The notes under the pieces were generated by a model. That model was not told the DNA's origin. It saw only the letters and a program-made list of their open reading frames with translations, and did no database searches. Of a stretch of DNA of 64,000 nt, positions 12,195-23,241 are shown in pieces. Origin of the DNA: Pseudopyrenochaeta lycopersici (lineage: Eukaryota; Ascomycota; Dothideomycetes; Pleosporales; Pseudopyrenochaetaceae); NCBI GenBank assembly GCA_003313425.1, contig NHZP01000042.1, positions 248,001-312,000 of the forward strand, in the 5' to 3' direction. Each line of letters starts with the position of its first letter. Positions within the stretch are counted from its first letter, which is position 1. Both the position numbers and the translations under genes were made by a program.

Positions 12195-13634
12195 ATGATC
12201 ACACTCCTCCCATCACACTATGTCCTTCAAGAGGTGACTCAAGATGACTTGGCACTCGCATCACTCGCCTGGGGGTTCACAGTCGGGTTTGGGTGGCTTA
12301 CCACCTGGACTGCTATCAAACAGACTAGGCAGATTTATATGAGGCTTGGTCTTCGTGTATTCTGTAATGCTTATGTCTGGATGATATGGCTCGAGATCCT
12401 TGTTTGCCTTATCTTTGGTATCATCTGTTGGTTACACCTTAAAGGCATTATACCCCCAAGGTTAGCCCCGGATACCCTTGTTATGCTGGAAACGTGGAAT
12501 ATATGCTAAAACTCTACTTCTATAGTTTTGCGTTTTATTTCTGCATTCGTACGTACACTTTGATGCATTTCATAGCATGTGCTAATTCTAGCAGTTACAA
12601 CGTGGGCACTTCAAGTAAGTTTTACTTAAACCTTAAATGAACCTGGAATTCAAACCCGATTAGGTCCAGTTCCTCCTCCAAATCATTATCAATCGATGTT
12701 CAATTCTCCTCACTGACAAACGACATGCATACCGTCTTAAGGTCGGCGTCGCTATCTTAATTACTGCTGTCAATATTTCAGTCTACAACATTTGGATCCC
12801 GGCCCGTCTACAGATTTCAGAAAAATACATTTGGCTAAATGAATGGTGGGACCGTTGCGAGAAGGTTATCTACCTTATTGTGGACGGAGCGCTTAATTTT
12901 TATTTTATCCGCATTGTCCAACAAAACTTGGTAAAGCACGGATTAACCAAGTATAAGAGCCTAGTCCGTTTTAATATGTTTATTGTTGGATTCTCTCTTA
13001 GTATGGACGTCCTTATTATCTCTATGATGAGTTTACACAACACATTCGTGTAAGTTTATACGTGTTTTTCAATAACAGTGTCAAGAAGAAAGAGAAGCTC
13101 TCCGGACGAGGATAGCGGAAAATTTAAACGATCACTAATAGCGAATCTAGTTATATGCAATTCCATCCCTTCGCCTATATTGTCAAACTCAAGATTGAGA
13201 TGTCAATGGCTGATCTGATTGGAAAGATTGCTAAACAACGCGCCCATGGCATTACTTCTGATAACAGCCTCTGCAACCTCGACGGAGCAGATATGAGATA
13301 TCCAGAGAATAGTCTAGCCTCTAGCTACAAGAGAAAAGAAATCACGGTGGATGAAATTGAAGCTATATGCGGAGATGATGTTTCTATCGAAACGCGGGAA
13401 GCAACAAAAGCGGAAACCAACATCACCAGTCAAGAAGAGGCTAGGAGCAACGCAGAGGAGTTTGTTCATCAGTATCCGTCATCAAGTTTGCCAGTAGGCT
13501 CGACGATTTCTGCTAGAACAGAAATTCGCGTTGACGTCAATCCGTCACCGAGTAGTTATGGGCCAAATGGTGCGGTGGCAAGCTTCGACAGGGATAGATT
13601 AGTAAGTGGGGCGATGATGACACAATGCTACTAA
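12195..13634 (+). CDS. fungal integral membrane protein, five exons with two microexons
   Basis: Proposed exons are 12195-12460, 12526-12548, 12595-12614, 12664-13049 and 13151-13634, giving 392 residues. Introns are 65, 46, 49 and 101 bp, all GT...AG, some with CTAAC/CTAAT-like branch sites. The frame is kept at every junction. Several hydrophobic segments are visible: around LASLAWGFTVGFGWLTTW, VWMIWLEILVCLIFGIICWL, VGVAILITAVNISVYNIW and FNMFIVGFSLSMDVLII. A polar, Ser/Glu-rich cytosolic-type tail of about 130 residues follows. The pattern resembles a widespread uncharacterised fungal multi-spanning family (QDDLALASLAWGF start). Function is unknown. An earlier in-frame ATG at 12048 exists, but 12195 fits the family start better. 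No stop or frameshift was found, so it is probably functional. Confidence 0.75.
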
Positions 13635-13754
13635 ATCACAAATATATGGGGAAATGAACCATAGCTGGGCCGATGTGTGCACACTGTGTTCAGGAGCCGA
13701 ACACATACTCATGTGTGCCAGTGCTCTCATTGGATCGGACTCAGTTGGATTGGA

Positions 13755-13966
13755 TGTCAGGGTTCGGCTGCGATCTGGTTCAGCAGCGATGCTCGAGTAA
13801 CGAATAGCAATAGTATTAGCTTAGCTAGGGACGAGACTAGATACAAGACGTAGCACGAAGAAGGAGAAAAGGGTTTCACGTCCGTGATCCCTTCAGGATC
13901 ACGGTTCTGCGTTGATCCGCTCCGGATCGTCGTGTCCGTGCCAGCGTGTCGCGTGGTCCCGTGACA
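13755..13966 (-). repeat. 3' LTR of a gypsy-type retrotransposon
   Basis: A 212-bp segment runs from TGTCA to TGACA in either orientation. On the minus strand it is directly preceded by a purine-rich tract (AGGGGGGAGTAG, 13967-13978), which is the polypurine tract position, so this is the 3' LTR of a minus-strand element. A second copy of 187 bp lies at 48925-49111 with only about two differences. The matching 5' LTR is not in this window. Confidence 0.8.
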
Positions 13967-14048
13967 CTACTCCCCCCTGAAACAATTACTCGGCCCCAAT
14001 GGCTGATTCTCAGTTTTTCTCCGAAAAAGGCCGTGCGAAGCACGGCCC
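13967..14048 (-). mobile_element. gypsy 3' end: polypurine tract and one arm of a 50-bp inverted repeat
   Basis: After the polypurine tract comes a 50-bp arm (13987-14036), a 3-base loop (GAA) and the first 8 bases of the opposite arm before the sequence switches to a pogo-like element at 14049. The remaining opposite arm is found complete at 18695-18744, beyond the two pogo-like elements, and is a perfect reverse complement of the first arm. This identifies the stretch as the missing 3' end of the gypsy fragment at 18701-19683. Confidence 0.8.
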
Positions 14049-14139
14049 TACTAGCTCAATAAACAAACGTATTCAATGAACAATCCGACCACCTATTTGC
14101 CCAGCGCCATCAAAACACGCCCAATTTACATAAAATAAA

Positions 14140-16390
14140 ATGCCAAAAGTCGAGAAGGAGGTCTCGCCGTACATTCGCGACTGTCAAATCATCAAAAAGG
14201 CGGTCGTGGAGCTGCAGGGCGTGAGGCGGCCCAACGTCTCTGCATACTGTCAAGATCGCGGCATCAGCCATCTACGCCAACGCCTACGCCGCGCACTTCT
14301 TAGCCGCAACAACAAGTCAACTCGCCGTGCCGCCAATAAAAAGCTATCAGATAAGCAAGATAGTGCCCTTGAACGTTTCTGCGACGCTATTAACAACGTT
14401 GGATTTAGTATCACAAAGGAGCTCATACAGCAGCATGCTGACGCGCTGTTAGCCGAAGCCTATGAAGGAGATAATAATCCGCCGCGCGTAGGCGTCAATT
14501 AGGCATCTCGCTGGCTTAACTCCCATACAAAGTACTATAAGACAAAGGCAAAGCCTATTAACCTAGCTCGAAAGTTAGCGCAGTCTCCAGACGGCCTTCA
14601 GGCGTGGTTCGACAAGTTGCAAGTATACGAGCAACGCCTCGCCATCTCCAACGCAAACAAGTACAATATAGATAAAACAGGGATCCGCATAGGTATTGCA
14701 AAGGACTGTTACGTATATACAAGACGCGGGCTCCGCAGATGGCCGAGTTATCGCGCCCATGCTTATCATCAAGGCAAAGTCAATCTTAGAGCAATAGGCA
14801 GTCAATTTACCTGACGATTACCTTATAAATATCACCAACAGTAGCTACGCCAACGACTTTACAGCCATAGACTAGATAAAGCACTTTAACAAGATAACTG
14901 CAGAGAGCGCCCAGAGCACATAGAGACTCCTCCTCATCGACGGCTATGGATCTCACCTTACGTCTAAGTTTACAAAGTACGCGGAGAGTAATCATATACA
15001 GCTCTTTGCCCTCCCTCCGCACACTACTCATCTCCTCCAGCCACTTAACGTAGGCTGTTTTCAGCCTCTGAAGTAGTATCACGCTCGGACGCTTGACTGG
15101 GCCTCTCGTACAGGCGCAACTGAAATCAGACGCTCAGATTTCTTAGCAACTCTCTCACAAATCAGAGGGCAGACATTTACGCCGCGTACAGTAAAGGGAG
15201 GCTAGCGCAAAACAGGCCTCTCGCCCTTCTACCCTAAGCAGGTAATCACACCTCTAAGAGCTCAGGAGGCTGCCCGCGCTGCTGAGGAGGCAACGGCAGC
15301 CGTCAACTGCGTACAGGAGCCCTCAACTCCTACTTAGCAGTCATCTAATAAGGAGGATAACAACGGTGTCCCTGCAGTGCTTAGGGGCCTCTCTCCTCCT
15401 ACGCATAGTCAACTACTCCGCCAGCTCCTAGGCGCCATAGGTACGCCTTTGTTTACAGAGCTCTCTCAGCCTTTTCAAACGCCTCAACCCCGCCAGTTGC
15501 CTGGCAATATAGGATAGAGTACGCCGAAGACGATACGTACACTTAATTTACAAGAGAAAGCTGTTACGTATACACTAAGAAAGTGGCTGCCACGCGAGCA
15601 AGCGGAGGACGTGATTTCAACGCTTAAAGGTAGCTCAGCAATCGCCCGCAACGCAGCAAGGCCAGAGCAAGCTCTCCACCAAACAAAGGCTGCCGAGCAC
15701 GCCCGCGCTGAGCGTCGTAGGCGTAATCAACGTGTAGTTAACGTCGGCGGAGGTCCTGTTTACGCTGGAGATTGCCGTAGGATAGCTGCAGAGAGGGTCG
15801 TGAACAAGGCCGCCAAACAGGAAGCCGCCGTCGCCGCGCGCCACCAAAAGGCGCTCGTCAAACAATTCAATACTTAGAAGAAAATACTATCAAACGTACG
15901 TAATTGGGGCAGAAAGTCGAGTCAGCGTCACCGTAAGGGCCTACTTATTACGCGCAGCAGGTCTCATATAACTGTATTTAACGGCCCTGTTATCAAAACT
16001 TTGCCAGATAAACTAACGCGTTAGGAGTACAGAGTTAACGACCCAGCGCTGGCTAAGCGCTTCCAGGATTTATATAAGAACTCTATACAAATATTAGAAC
16101 AGAGAGGCAAGTTTATAGCAAGGCGTTCTATTATAGAGAGCTCGATTTTAGCACTTAAAGTCGCGTACGTCAACTGTAGCGGCATAGATCCTTACACGCA
16201 GCACCTGCAACAAAAAGGAGACGCACCTACGCTGCTATCCTTCTCTAAAGAAAAACAAGCAATAATACAAGTACAGGATAGTCAGTTTCATGTCCCTAAG
16301 ACGCAGCTCGAAAATAGCCCTATTAGCAGCGATGACGAGGGCTACTCATCTCCTATTATGGAATTTTATGACTGTAACTCGCCAGAATAG
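14140..16390 (+). pseudogene. pogo-like transposase, disabled, third catalytic Asp changed
   Basis: It starts MPKVEKEVSPYIRDC and continues through a helix-turn-helix region (VSAYCQDRGISHLRQRLRRA), TAG at 14500-14502, a region with first catalytic D (YNIDKTG), a frameshift near 14735, and DDE_1 core motifs LLIDGYGSHLT (second D) and HLLQPLNVGCFQPL. In the last motif Asn (AAC, 15057-15059) stands where pogo transposases have the third Asp (LQPLDV in the intact copy at 54.0 kb). The change G-to-A after T is RIP-like. A long basic C-terminal part follows, with further stops. Not functional. Confidence 0.8.
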
Positions 16391-16465
16391 CTAGACTAGG
16401 GCTGCGAGTGATAAATTAAGCGTTTAACGATATAATTACTATATAAAAGCCATTTTACGTCATTT

Positions 16466-16580
16466 TGTTCATTGAGCGTGTTTGTTCATTGAGCGTGTTT
16501 GTTCATTGAGCGTGTTTGTTCATTGAGCGTGTTTGTTCATTGAGCGTGTTTGTTCATTGAGCGTGTTTGTTCATTGAGCT
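16466..16580 (+). repeat. tandem array of a 17-bp unit in the right end of element B
   Basis: The motif TTCATTGAG recurs seven times at exact 17-bp spacing (unit GTTCATTGAGCGTGTTT) and the last unit runs into the terminal AGCTAG. The left terminus has the same motif in inverted orientation in one or two diverged copies. Units are identical, while the internal gene is heavily mutated, which suggests recent array expansion or slippage. Likely transposase-binding sites by analogy with other pogo elements. Confidence 0.9.
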
Positions 16581-16584
16581 AGTA

Positions 16585-18700
16585 CCGTGTCCGTGCGCGC
16601 AACGCCCGGAGTCGCGCAACGCCCGATCAACAAAAAAGTACCCCATACTCTGACGCGTAACAACACAACAACGATGACTGCAATTGATAATGCGCTTGCA
16701 GAGATTAATGCTCTAAAGTCTAGCGAAAAACTTTACTATTAAAAAATAGCTGCTAACTATAGTGTTGATTGGTTAACGTTGTCGCGGAGGCATAAGCAGA
16801 TTTAGGCACTACGCGTAATTAAGGACACTAACTAACAGAAGCTTAACCTATAATAAGAGGAGGAGCTTATAAAGTATATAGAAGGACTTACAGCGCGTTG
16901 CCTGCTACCTATAAGAGATATAATACGAAATTTCGCCTTAATAATTGCGCGAGAGGCAGTATCTAATAGCTGGGTTACGCGCTTTATGAACAGGCATAAA
17001 GATCGCCTTACACTATAATGGACGACGGCTATGGACTCTGTTCGCTACGCCGCTGATTCTAGTAATAAGTATAAGCTGTACTTTAATCTACTGCAGCACA
17101 AAATAACAGAGTATAATGTTAACGCTAAGCACACGTATAATATAGATGAAAAGGGCTTTATGATTGGAGTCGTTAGCAGGTTAAAGAGGATCTTTAGTAA
17201 GAGGAGATGGGAGAAGAAGGAGGTCAGGGTATTACTCTAAGATGGTAATCGTGAGTGGATTACACTCCTGGCATGTGTGTGTGCTGATGGATCTGCGTTG
17301 CCGCCAGGCCTTATCTATCAGGCTGCCGGTAAGGCTGTATAATTAAGCTGGGTACAGAGTATAGACCTAAGAAAGCACTTAGTACACTTTACTACGTCCC
17401 CCTCTGGCTAGACGAACGATGACGTAGGCCTAGCTTGGCTTAAACAGGTGTTTGATCGCTACACTAAGAAGAAAGCTTAAAGAAAGTACTGGCTATTAAT
17501 TGTTGATGGCTATAGGTCTCACCTAACGATGGATTTCATTAGGTACTGCGACGACAACAAGATACTATTAGCTATCTTTCCTCTATATTTAACCCACACG
17601 CTTCAGCCGCTAGATATAGTCTACTTTAAGCCTCTTTTATTAAACTATATAAATAAGCTAACTTAACACACTCACTAAAGCATAGGATAGCTCCCTATTA
17701 AAAAAGGCGACTTCTTCCCTCTATTCTAGAAGGCCTAGGTAAGCAGCTTCACTGTAGCAACTGTACTTAAGTCCTTTAAAGTTACGGGTATAGCACCTAT
17801 TAACTCTAACAAAATCCTTAATAGATTTACTGACGACGCCTTAGAGGCCTTAATGTTATAAGAGTCCTCTACTTCGTGCTACAGCAGAGAGGATTAGCTT
17901 AAAGTACAGTTGCTTATTCGCTCTGCAGTAAAGGATGAGCGCAGTAAGGAGTCACGGAAGCTTGGCCGCTCACTCCACCATCTCTTAGTTCAAAATGAGC
18001 TACTCCACTATGAGATGAAGGGCCTTAAGGAGGCGTTGACTACTAAGGAGAAGCATAAGAAGAAGCAACAGGTCTTGCCTCTCTAACAGCGCAAGGAGTA
18101 CTATGGTGGAGCTGTTTTCTGGTCACTAAGTAAGAGGCGTGAGGCTGAGTTTCGTCAGAGAGTGATGGAGCGTGAGGAGAAGGAGGAACAACTTAAAAAA
18201 GCTGAGATGAAGGAGTTGAAGCAGTCTAATAAGCTGTACAAGGAGAAGCTTGAACAGGAGAAGCGTGTTGCGCGAGAGGCACTTAAGATAGAGAGGGAGA
18301 AGGCGAAGGCTGAGAAGGCTGAACAAACAGCTGAACGCGCACGTTAGCGAGCAGCGCGCACCGCTGAAGAAGCTCTATAATTATCCTAAAAGGGTAAGAG
18401 GAAGGCTTTATAGCCACCTACACAGAAGAACAGGCGTCAGAAACGTGTGGTTGATGCTGTGGGTGGCGGCGCAGCTACAGAGGCTGTTCCTCCCGCCCTA
18501 GCTGTCACCACGCGCCTCGGCCGCAGAGTCAACCTTCCAGAAAGATTTAAATAGGCTAAATTGATCGCAAGCATCACTATACTACTCCACCACAAAATCT
18601 CGTGATAATAGCTATTGTGTGTGGCTCTACAGCCTCATTTTTGGGTGACCTGTTGGGGTGGTTCGCGGGCGTTGCGCGAATCCGGGCGTTGCGCGCACGG
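16585..18700 (+). mobile_element. pogo-like element A, RIP-mutated copy lacking its last 6 bp
   Basis: The left terminus (CCGTGTCCGTGCGCGC) and subterminal sequence match the intact copy at 54004-56125, and the aligned parts have the same length (2116 bp), so the copies differ only by substitutions. The right terminus stops at GCACGG and continues directly into the gypsy inverted-repeat arm; the last six bases and the right TA are missing. GCACGG is present at that place in both partners, so the junction has a 6-bp microhomology. Confidence 0.9.
16674..18554 (+). pseudogene. pogo-like transposase copy A, many RIP stops
   Basis: The start (MTAIDNALAEINALK) and end correspond base for base to the intact transposase at 54093-55973. 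Comparison shows long runs of C-to-T at CpA and G-to-A at TpG: CCATGG has become CTATAG, CAACAAGAGG has become TAATAAGAGG. This creates stops throughout the HTH, DDE_1 and C-terminal coiled-coil regions. No insertion or deletion was seen. It is a clear RIP relic and gives the best internal evidence for RIP in this genome. Confidence 0.92.
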
Positions 18701-19683
18701 CCTTTTTCGGAGAAAAACTGAGAATCAGCCATTGGGGCCGAGTAGGAGCTCCTGCGACGCCACAATTCCGATGGTGAAGGTTTCTCTGGGTGTTGAACGT
18801 GGAACTCATAAAGAGTTGCTTCAGAGCCTGGTATCAAATCCTTTTGTGGTCTCCAGGACGAGGGGGAGCCTTTCCAACTAACAAAATATTCCAATCGTGT
18901 ACGTCCCCGTCTGTTCTTGGTGATCCTCGAGTCGAGTATCTTCTTGATCATCCATTCCTTACCATTCCTATCTCGCTCCGTAACGACGCGCGGAGGGGAT
19001 TGCTGATGTTGCCCTGGTAACGGGTCCGTCGCGGCTGCTCGGAGCAGGTTTGTATGGAAGACGTTGTGGTTTTGCATAGATCGAGGAAGCTCCAGGCGGT
19101 AGGCTGTTGGGCTGATTACCTCAATAATACGGTATGGGCCAATGTATCTCTCAGAGAGCTTCTTGCTAGGTCGTTCCATCTTCAGGTTTCTTGTGTCTAG
19201 CCAAACTTTGTCGACTTTCTTGAAAACAGGAGCGGGTGATCGAGACTTGTCCGCATTTTCGGCGTGCTGGGCTTGAGCCAGTCTCATTTCAGCATGGAGG
19301 TAGTCCGTAAGTTCCTGCATGCTCTCAGCAAACTTATCCGCCGCTGCCATGTCAAGTTGATGTCGCGCGGGGAGTCGACATATCGCGCCAGGTGGTTCGT
19401 GGCCCATGCGCGGATGCTGTCCGTAAGCCGCAAAGAAGGGGGTAACACCAGTGGATTCGGAACAATGGTTGTTCGCAGCAAACTCCGCCATAGGGAGCCA
19501 ATTTACCCAGTCGTTTTGAAGATAGTTCACGTAAGATCGAAGATACTGTTCGAGGATCTGATTTGAGTTTTCCGATTGACCATCTGTTTCGGGGTGGAAA
19601 GCTGTAGAGAGTTTTGTGATGATGCCCAGCCTTTGGCAGATTCGTTGCCATAGTTTTGAGGTGAACTGAGTGCCCCGATCCAT
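18701..19683 (-). pseudogene. gypsy pol fragment: integrase core C-half and chromodomain
   Basis: The minus-strand frame begins within the integrase core (DRGTQFTSKLWQRICQRLG) and continues with FHPETDGQSENSNQILEQYLR, which carries the catalytic Glu, then AEFAANNHCSESTGVTPFF, the GPY/F-like region (YIGPYRIIEVISPTAYRLEL) and a chromodomain-like end (EWMIKKILDSRITKNRRGR, then LEYFVSWKG). The frame is open. The 5' side is cut at about 19683, where homology stops before the preceding catalytic Asp; protease, RT, RNase H and most of integrase are gone. The 3' side is split from its end by elements A and B. Confidence 0.88.
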
Positions 19684-20131
19684 ATGTTGAGACAAGTGAT
19701 AGTTGTTCATTGTTGTTGTGTTACCTCTTCTACGGACAAGTGGGGAATTGCTCTCTTATATATATGTCGCCTCACCACAGTCCCTTCGTGTTTCAGCCAC
19801 CACGATATTCAACAGCTAGCGTACCAAAGCCCTTTTCAGCAAGTCCAATGGATGTCATTAGTAACACCAGCTCAGCTGATTGGCTAGGCAAGACTTCGGC
19901 ACGCTAGCGATAGCGTAACCAGTTATCCGGATAACCATATTATAACCATATGCCCAGGTATGTGTCGGACAGACATTCGCATCAATCGATGAAGCAAAAG
20001 AGTCGGTTCTTCACGTCATGGTAACCTAGAGGCTTTCATTCAGAGTAACCTACAGCGATCGGACGAGATTCCACGCCATTTGCCGCTCGAGCGAGGAAAC
20101 TGGATGCAAATTCTTCCTCCGGATCGCTTAT
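19684..20131. other. intergenic, with a 47-bp dispersed repeat
   Basis: No gene seen. A 47-bp stretch at 19916-19962 recurs at 60832-60878 with three differences and contains a perfect 14-bp palindrome (GTTATCCGGATAAC). It may be part of a terminal repeat of the MULE that follows, but no inverted partner was found after 22133. Confidence 0.55.
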
Positions 20132-22133
20132 ATGAATCGACCCGATCAATTTGAGCTTCGGAAATTGATCCCTCATACCTGCGATCTTAGCTCCCATCAG
20201 GATTGGAAAGTATCAAGGTCTGCAAAGCTCATTGCCCACCGACACGGGGATATTGTTAAGAGCGACTTTCGAACGAGACCACGCCAGATCCAGACTGTTG
20301 AAAGACTTCAGCACTCAAATCAGATACCGTACCATCAAGCGTGGCGTGCAAAGAAGGAGATCCAAAAGAGTGCCTTCATAGACAGGACGGAGTCCTTCCA
20401 ACTCATTCTTTCGTTCCTTCGGACAATTACGGATAACGGACTTGATACGGATATGGATCTGGATGACGAAGGAAACTATGCTACTTCGAGGGCGAACGCT
20501 GCCTTTTCGACGAATGAGGATGATTTCTTCGAATGGTGCTACGTGGCACCAAGAGCTTGCGTTCATGCATTTTGGCACTCTCGGCAGTTTATCTGTGTTG
20601 ATGGTGCCTATATGAAGTCGGATAAGAACCTGGTTCTCCTTGTTCTTACAACACTTGACGCCAACGAGGAGATCCTACCATTGATGTGGGGATTCGCCAG
20701 AAACGAGTCTAAAGAATCGTGGCTCAGCTTTCTGCATGGTTTTAGGGAATACTTTCTGGTCAACCTTGATACTACCGAGAAAGAACGTGACGATTTCGAG
20801 CATCTTACAATCGTCAGCGATCGAGCAAAAGGTCTGGTTCCAGCTGTTACGGAATTTTTCCCAAAGGCTTTCCATTATCACTGCACGCAACATCTTGTCG
20901 AGAATGTTGGAAACGAATTCGGAAGAAAGGTTGAGAAGATATTCAGAGCTGCTTGTCTACTCGAGAGTAAGGCTAAATTTAAAGCTTTTTTGGACCAGAT
21001 CGAGTCTCTTTCTGTTCCTGCACGTCACTATCTGGATCAGATCGATACAAAGCACTACGCAACATCATATGCACCACTGGTCGATTTCCCACGGTCTGGT
21101 CAAACATGTTCCAATATTTCTGAGTCAATAAATAGCGCATGGATGGTAAGTTGAATCTGTTAGAGAGCCTGTTATTCTATTCGGACTAAGATCAAGCCAT
21201 AGAAGGCTCGTGACTTACCGATTCTCCATTCACTTCATCATATATGGACATATATGATGTCCAAGTTCTACGAAAGACGTCATAATCCCCAGAAAGACGA
21301 CAACTATACCAACTATGCCATGGCATATTTCCAGAAAGAGCTCGAGGAGAGTAACCAGTACCTTGTAACTCCTCAAGAGCGCGAGAACATGGTAGCTCTG
21401 GCATACCGAGCAAACCCAGGGGGACCGGAAGACTCGTCTCGTTCAGCTTAAAGCTCAGAAATGCTCTTGTCTCGCTTTCCAGGATCACAAAATTCCTTGT
21501 AGACATGCGATTGCTGTCTGTCGGTTCTTCAATGCCAAACCCGAGAATTATATCGCCAAGTTCTACGAGATATCTGAGTATCGTGAGCAGTACAAGTACT
21601 CTCTGATGCCAGTTTTACTCGACGATCTCAAACCTGTTGGCATTACAAAGCCACCTCCTGACGCTCCCTCGCGAGGTCGCCCAGTCAAGAGAAGGATGAA
21701 ACGAAGGACGCGGGAGACAGAGGCCCGGAGGCTTGGAAATCTAGCATCATCAAGCGGTCGGAAAGAGCAACAGGATGAGGCTCGAAACCAGTATCAATCA
21801 GGCGCAACATGCTACCAGGCTCAGGGAATTAGAGGTGCTAGGCAAGCAGTAAACGGGAACAGAAACAACGAACACGGTCAACCTCATGTAGCACAGGCAT
21901 CTAGAACGGAAGCAGAACATTCAACCTTGCGATCCCCATCCGCCGAACCGCCAGTCTCCCAGCCAATCGTAGACCAGCAGCTACGGCCAGATGTGGACGA
22001 ACAGCAAAGCAGCAGCTCTCAAGTAAATCTAGCCGCTTCACAAGTCACTTACATCGATTCCACCGTTACGGACAATACCTTTACATTCGGGACATCTAGC
22101 TCTGTTCCAAATATCACCATTAATGCCGCATAA
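20132..22133 (+). pseudogene. MULE transposase (Hop-type), one intron, one frameshift
   Basis: Exon 1 (20132-21145) holds the MULE core: D in FICVDGAYMKSDKN, D in TIVSDRAKGLV and the C/H region FHYHCTQHLVENV. A 57-bp intron (21146-21202, GTAAGT, CTAAG, ATAG) joins SAWM to KARDLPILHSLHHIW. Exon 2 continues to ALAYRANPG near 21423, where the frame shifts by one base in a G-rich run. The next frame reads QKCSCLAFQDHKIPCRHAIA, a SWIM zinc finger (CxC...CxH), then a basic Pro/Arg tail ending at 22133. There are no in-frame stops other than the frameshift, so this is a lightly damaged copy, or the shift is a base error. Confidence 0.8.
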
Positions 22134-23241
22134 GTCCACCAGGTGGAAACAAAAGACCCGTGGCAAGTGGAGATGAGGAGAGTAATGTCCAAAGCGAAGA
22201 GCCTCCAGCCCTATCAACGCGATCAAGAAAAAGAGCTCGAACGGACCAATCGTGAGAATATGTATAGAGATTTAGATCTATTATAATACAAACTTTGACC
22301 TTTCTCTTTATGTAAAACTGCTGCTACTTTTGTCTGCTGTCCGAAAGCATCTGTGGGGGGCGCGAAGCCCACTAATAAAACGGTGGCATTTTGGTCAGAA
22401 ACAGTGGTATTTGGGTAAGAAACTGGTATTTGGGCAATTTTCCGAGCTGATGTCACGTGTGTGGTACTGTACTAAAAACAGTGGTAGATGGGGCAATTTT
22501 TACGCCAAGCAGTGGTATTTTGGCAATTTGCCGGGGGGACAAATCTCACTAGCCTCGCCCGGATCGGTGGTTCGCTTCCGCTGGAAGTACCAATCGACGG
22601 GGCGGCGCTGCATGAAATTGCGCCCCGCAGCGCGCATAGGGCTGATGATGACTTCCTGGTATTGGAGGGAGGTTGTGCGGCTAGGATAAGGCCATTCACA
22701 AAAGATCGGAGCGAAAAAGGCTTGAGGTTGGCGCTGGGGGGAAGGAAGCCTGTTATGCCACGACACAAGGCGCTGTACAAATCAGGCGCGGAGGCGACGA
22801 TGCGAACGTAATTTTTGGGCAAAGTAGATGATAGACATTCAGAATTAGCTACAGCAGATTATTTTCGTAGAACTATAGCAATATTCGTTGTGCGCATGAG
22901 CTTTCCGGTTGCTGAAAGTCAAAGTACCCCTCATTTGTCTCGTTACACAGTGTGTCTGTTGTAAATTGACCACTAGACCAAAAACATGAATCCATGCCTG
23001 GTCATAGTGTATGGCGGTTTATATACCAACAGTGTCTCGCTACGCAGTGAGGGACGTTACCTTTGTCACTTCAACCATTAAGCCCAGCCAATCCATGACC
23101 TACGCCCATTATCATTGAAATGATTATATAGCTCGATTACTTATCCATAGCATCAAGACTTCGCGTGGTCGTTTCTAAGACGTAGATTCGTCTTAAGTCG
23201 TAACCGACATAGAGTTCTAAATAATCCGCCAAACTCTCTAA
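22134..23241. other. repeat-rich gap, no supported gene
   Basis: Between 22380 and 22530 a diverged motif (CAGTGGTATTTGGGCAATTT-like) recurs about five times at irregular spacing. At 22535-22548 lies GGGGACAAATCTCA followed by CTAGCC, identical to the terminal sequence of the MULEs at 33.7-39.3 kb, though no MULE gene is attached. Frames on either strand around 22472-22822 contain no recognised domain. Confidence 0.5.

Larger units (their letters stand above)
14051..16582 (+). mobile_element. pogo-like DNA transposon B, 2532 bp, RIP-degraded
   Basis: The ends are inverted (CTAGCTCAAT at left, ATTGAGCTAG at right) and flanked by TA at 14049-14050 and 16583-16584. The right end carries a tandem array of a 17-bp unit; the left end has only about two diverged units. 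The encoded protein has the CENP-B-like and DDE_1 arrangement of pogo elements. TA 16583-16584 is also the left target TA of the next element, so the second insertion used the duplicated TA of the first. Confidence 0.85.

Noticed and set aside
13755..13966. 5' LTR of a plus-strand gypsy element
   Set aside because: The flanking polypurine tract and the orientation of the pol remnant show it is the 3' LTR of a minus-strand element.
16466..16580. CRISPR-like array
   Set aside because: Units are contiguous 17-bp tandem repeats without spacers, at a transposon end, in a fungal genome.
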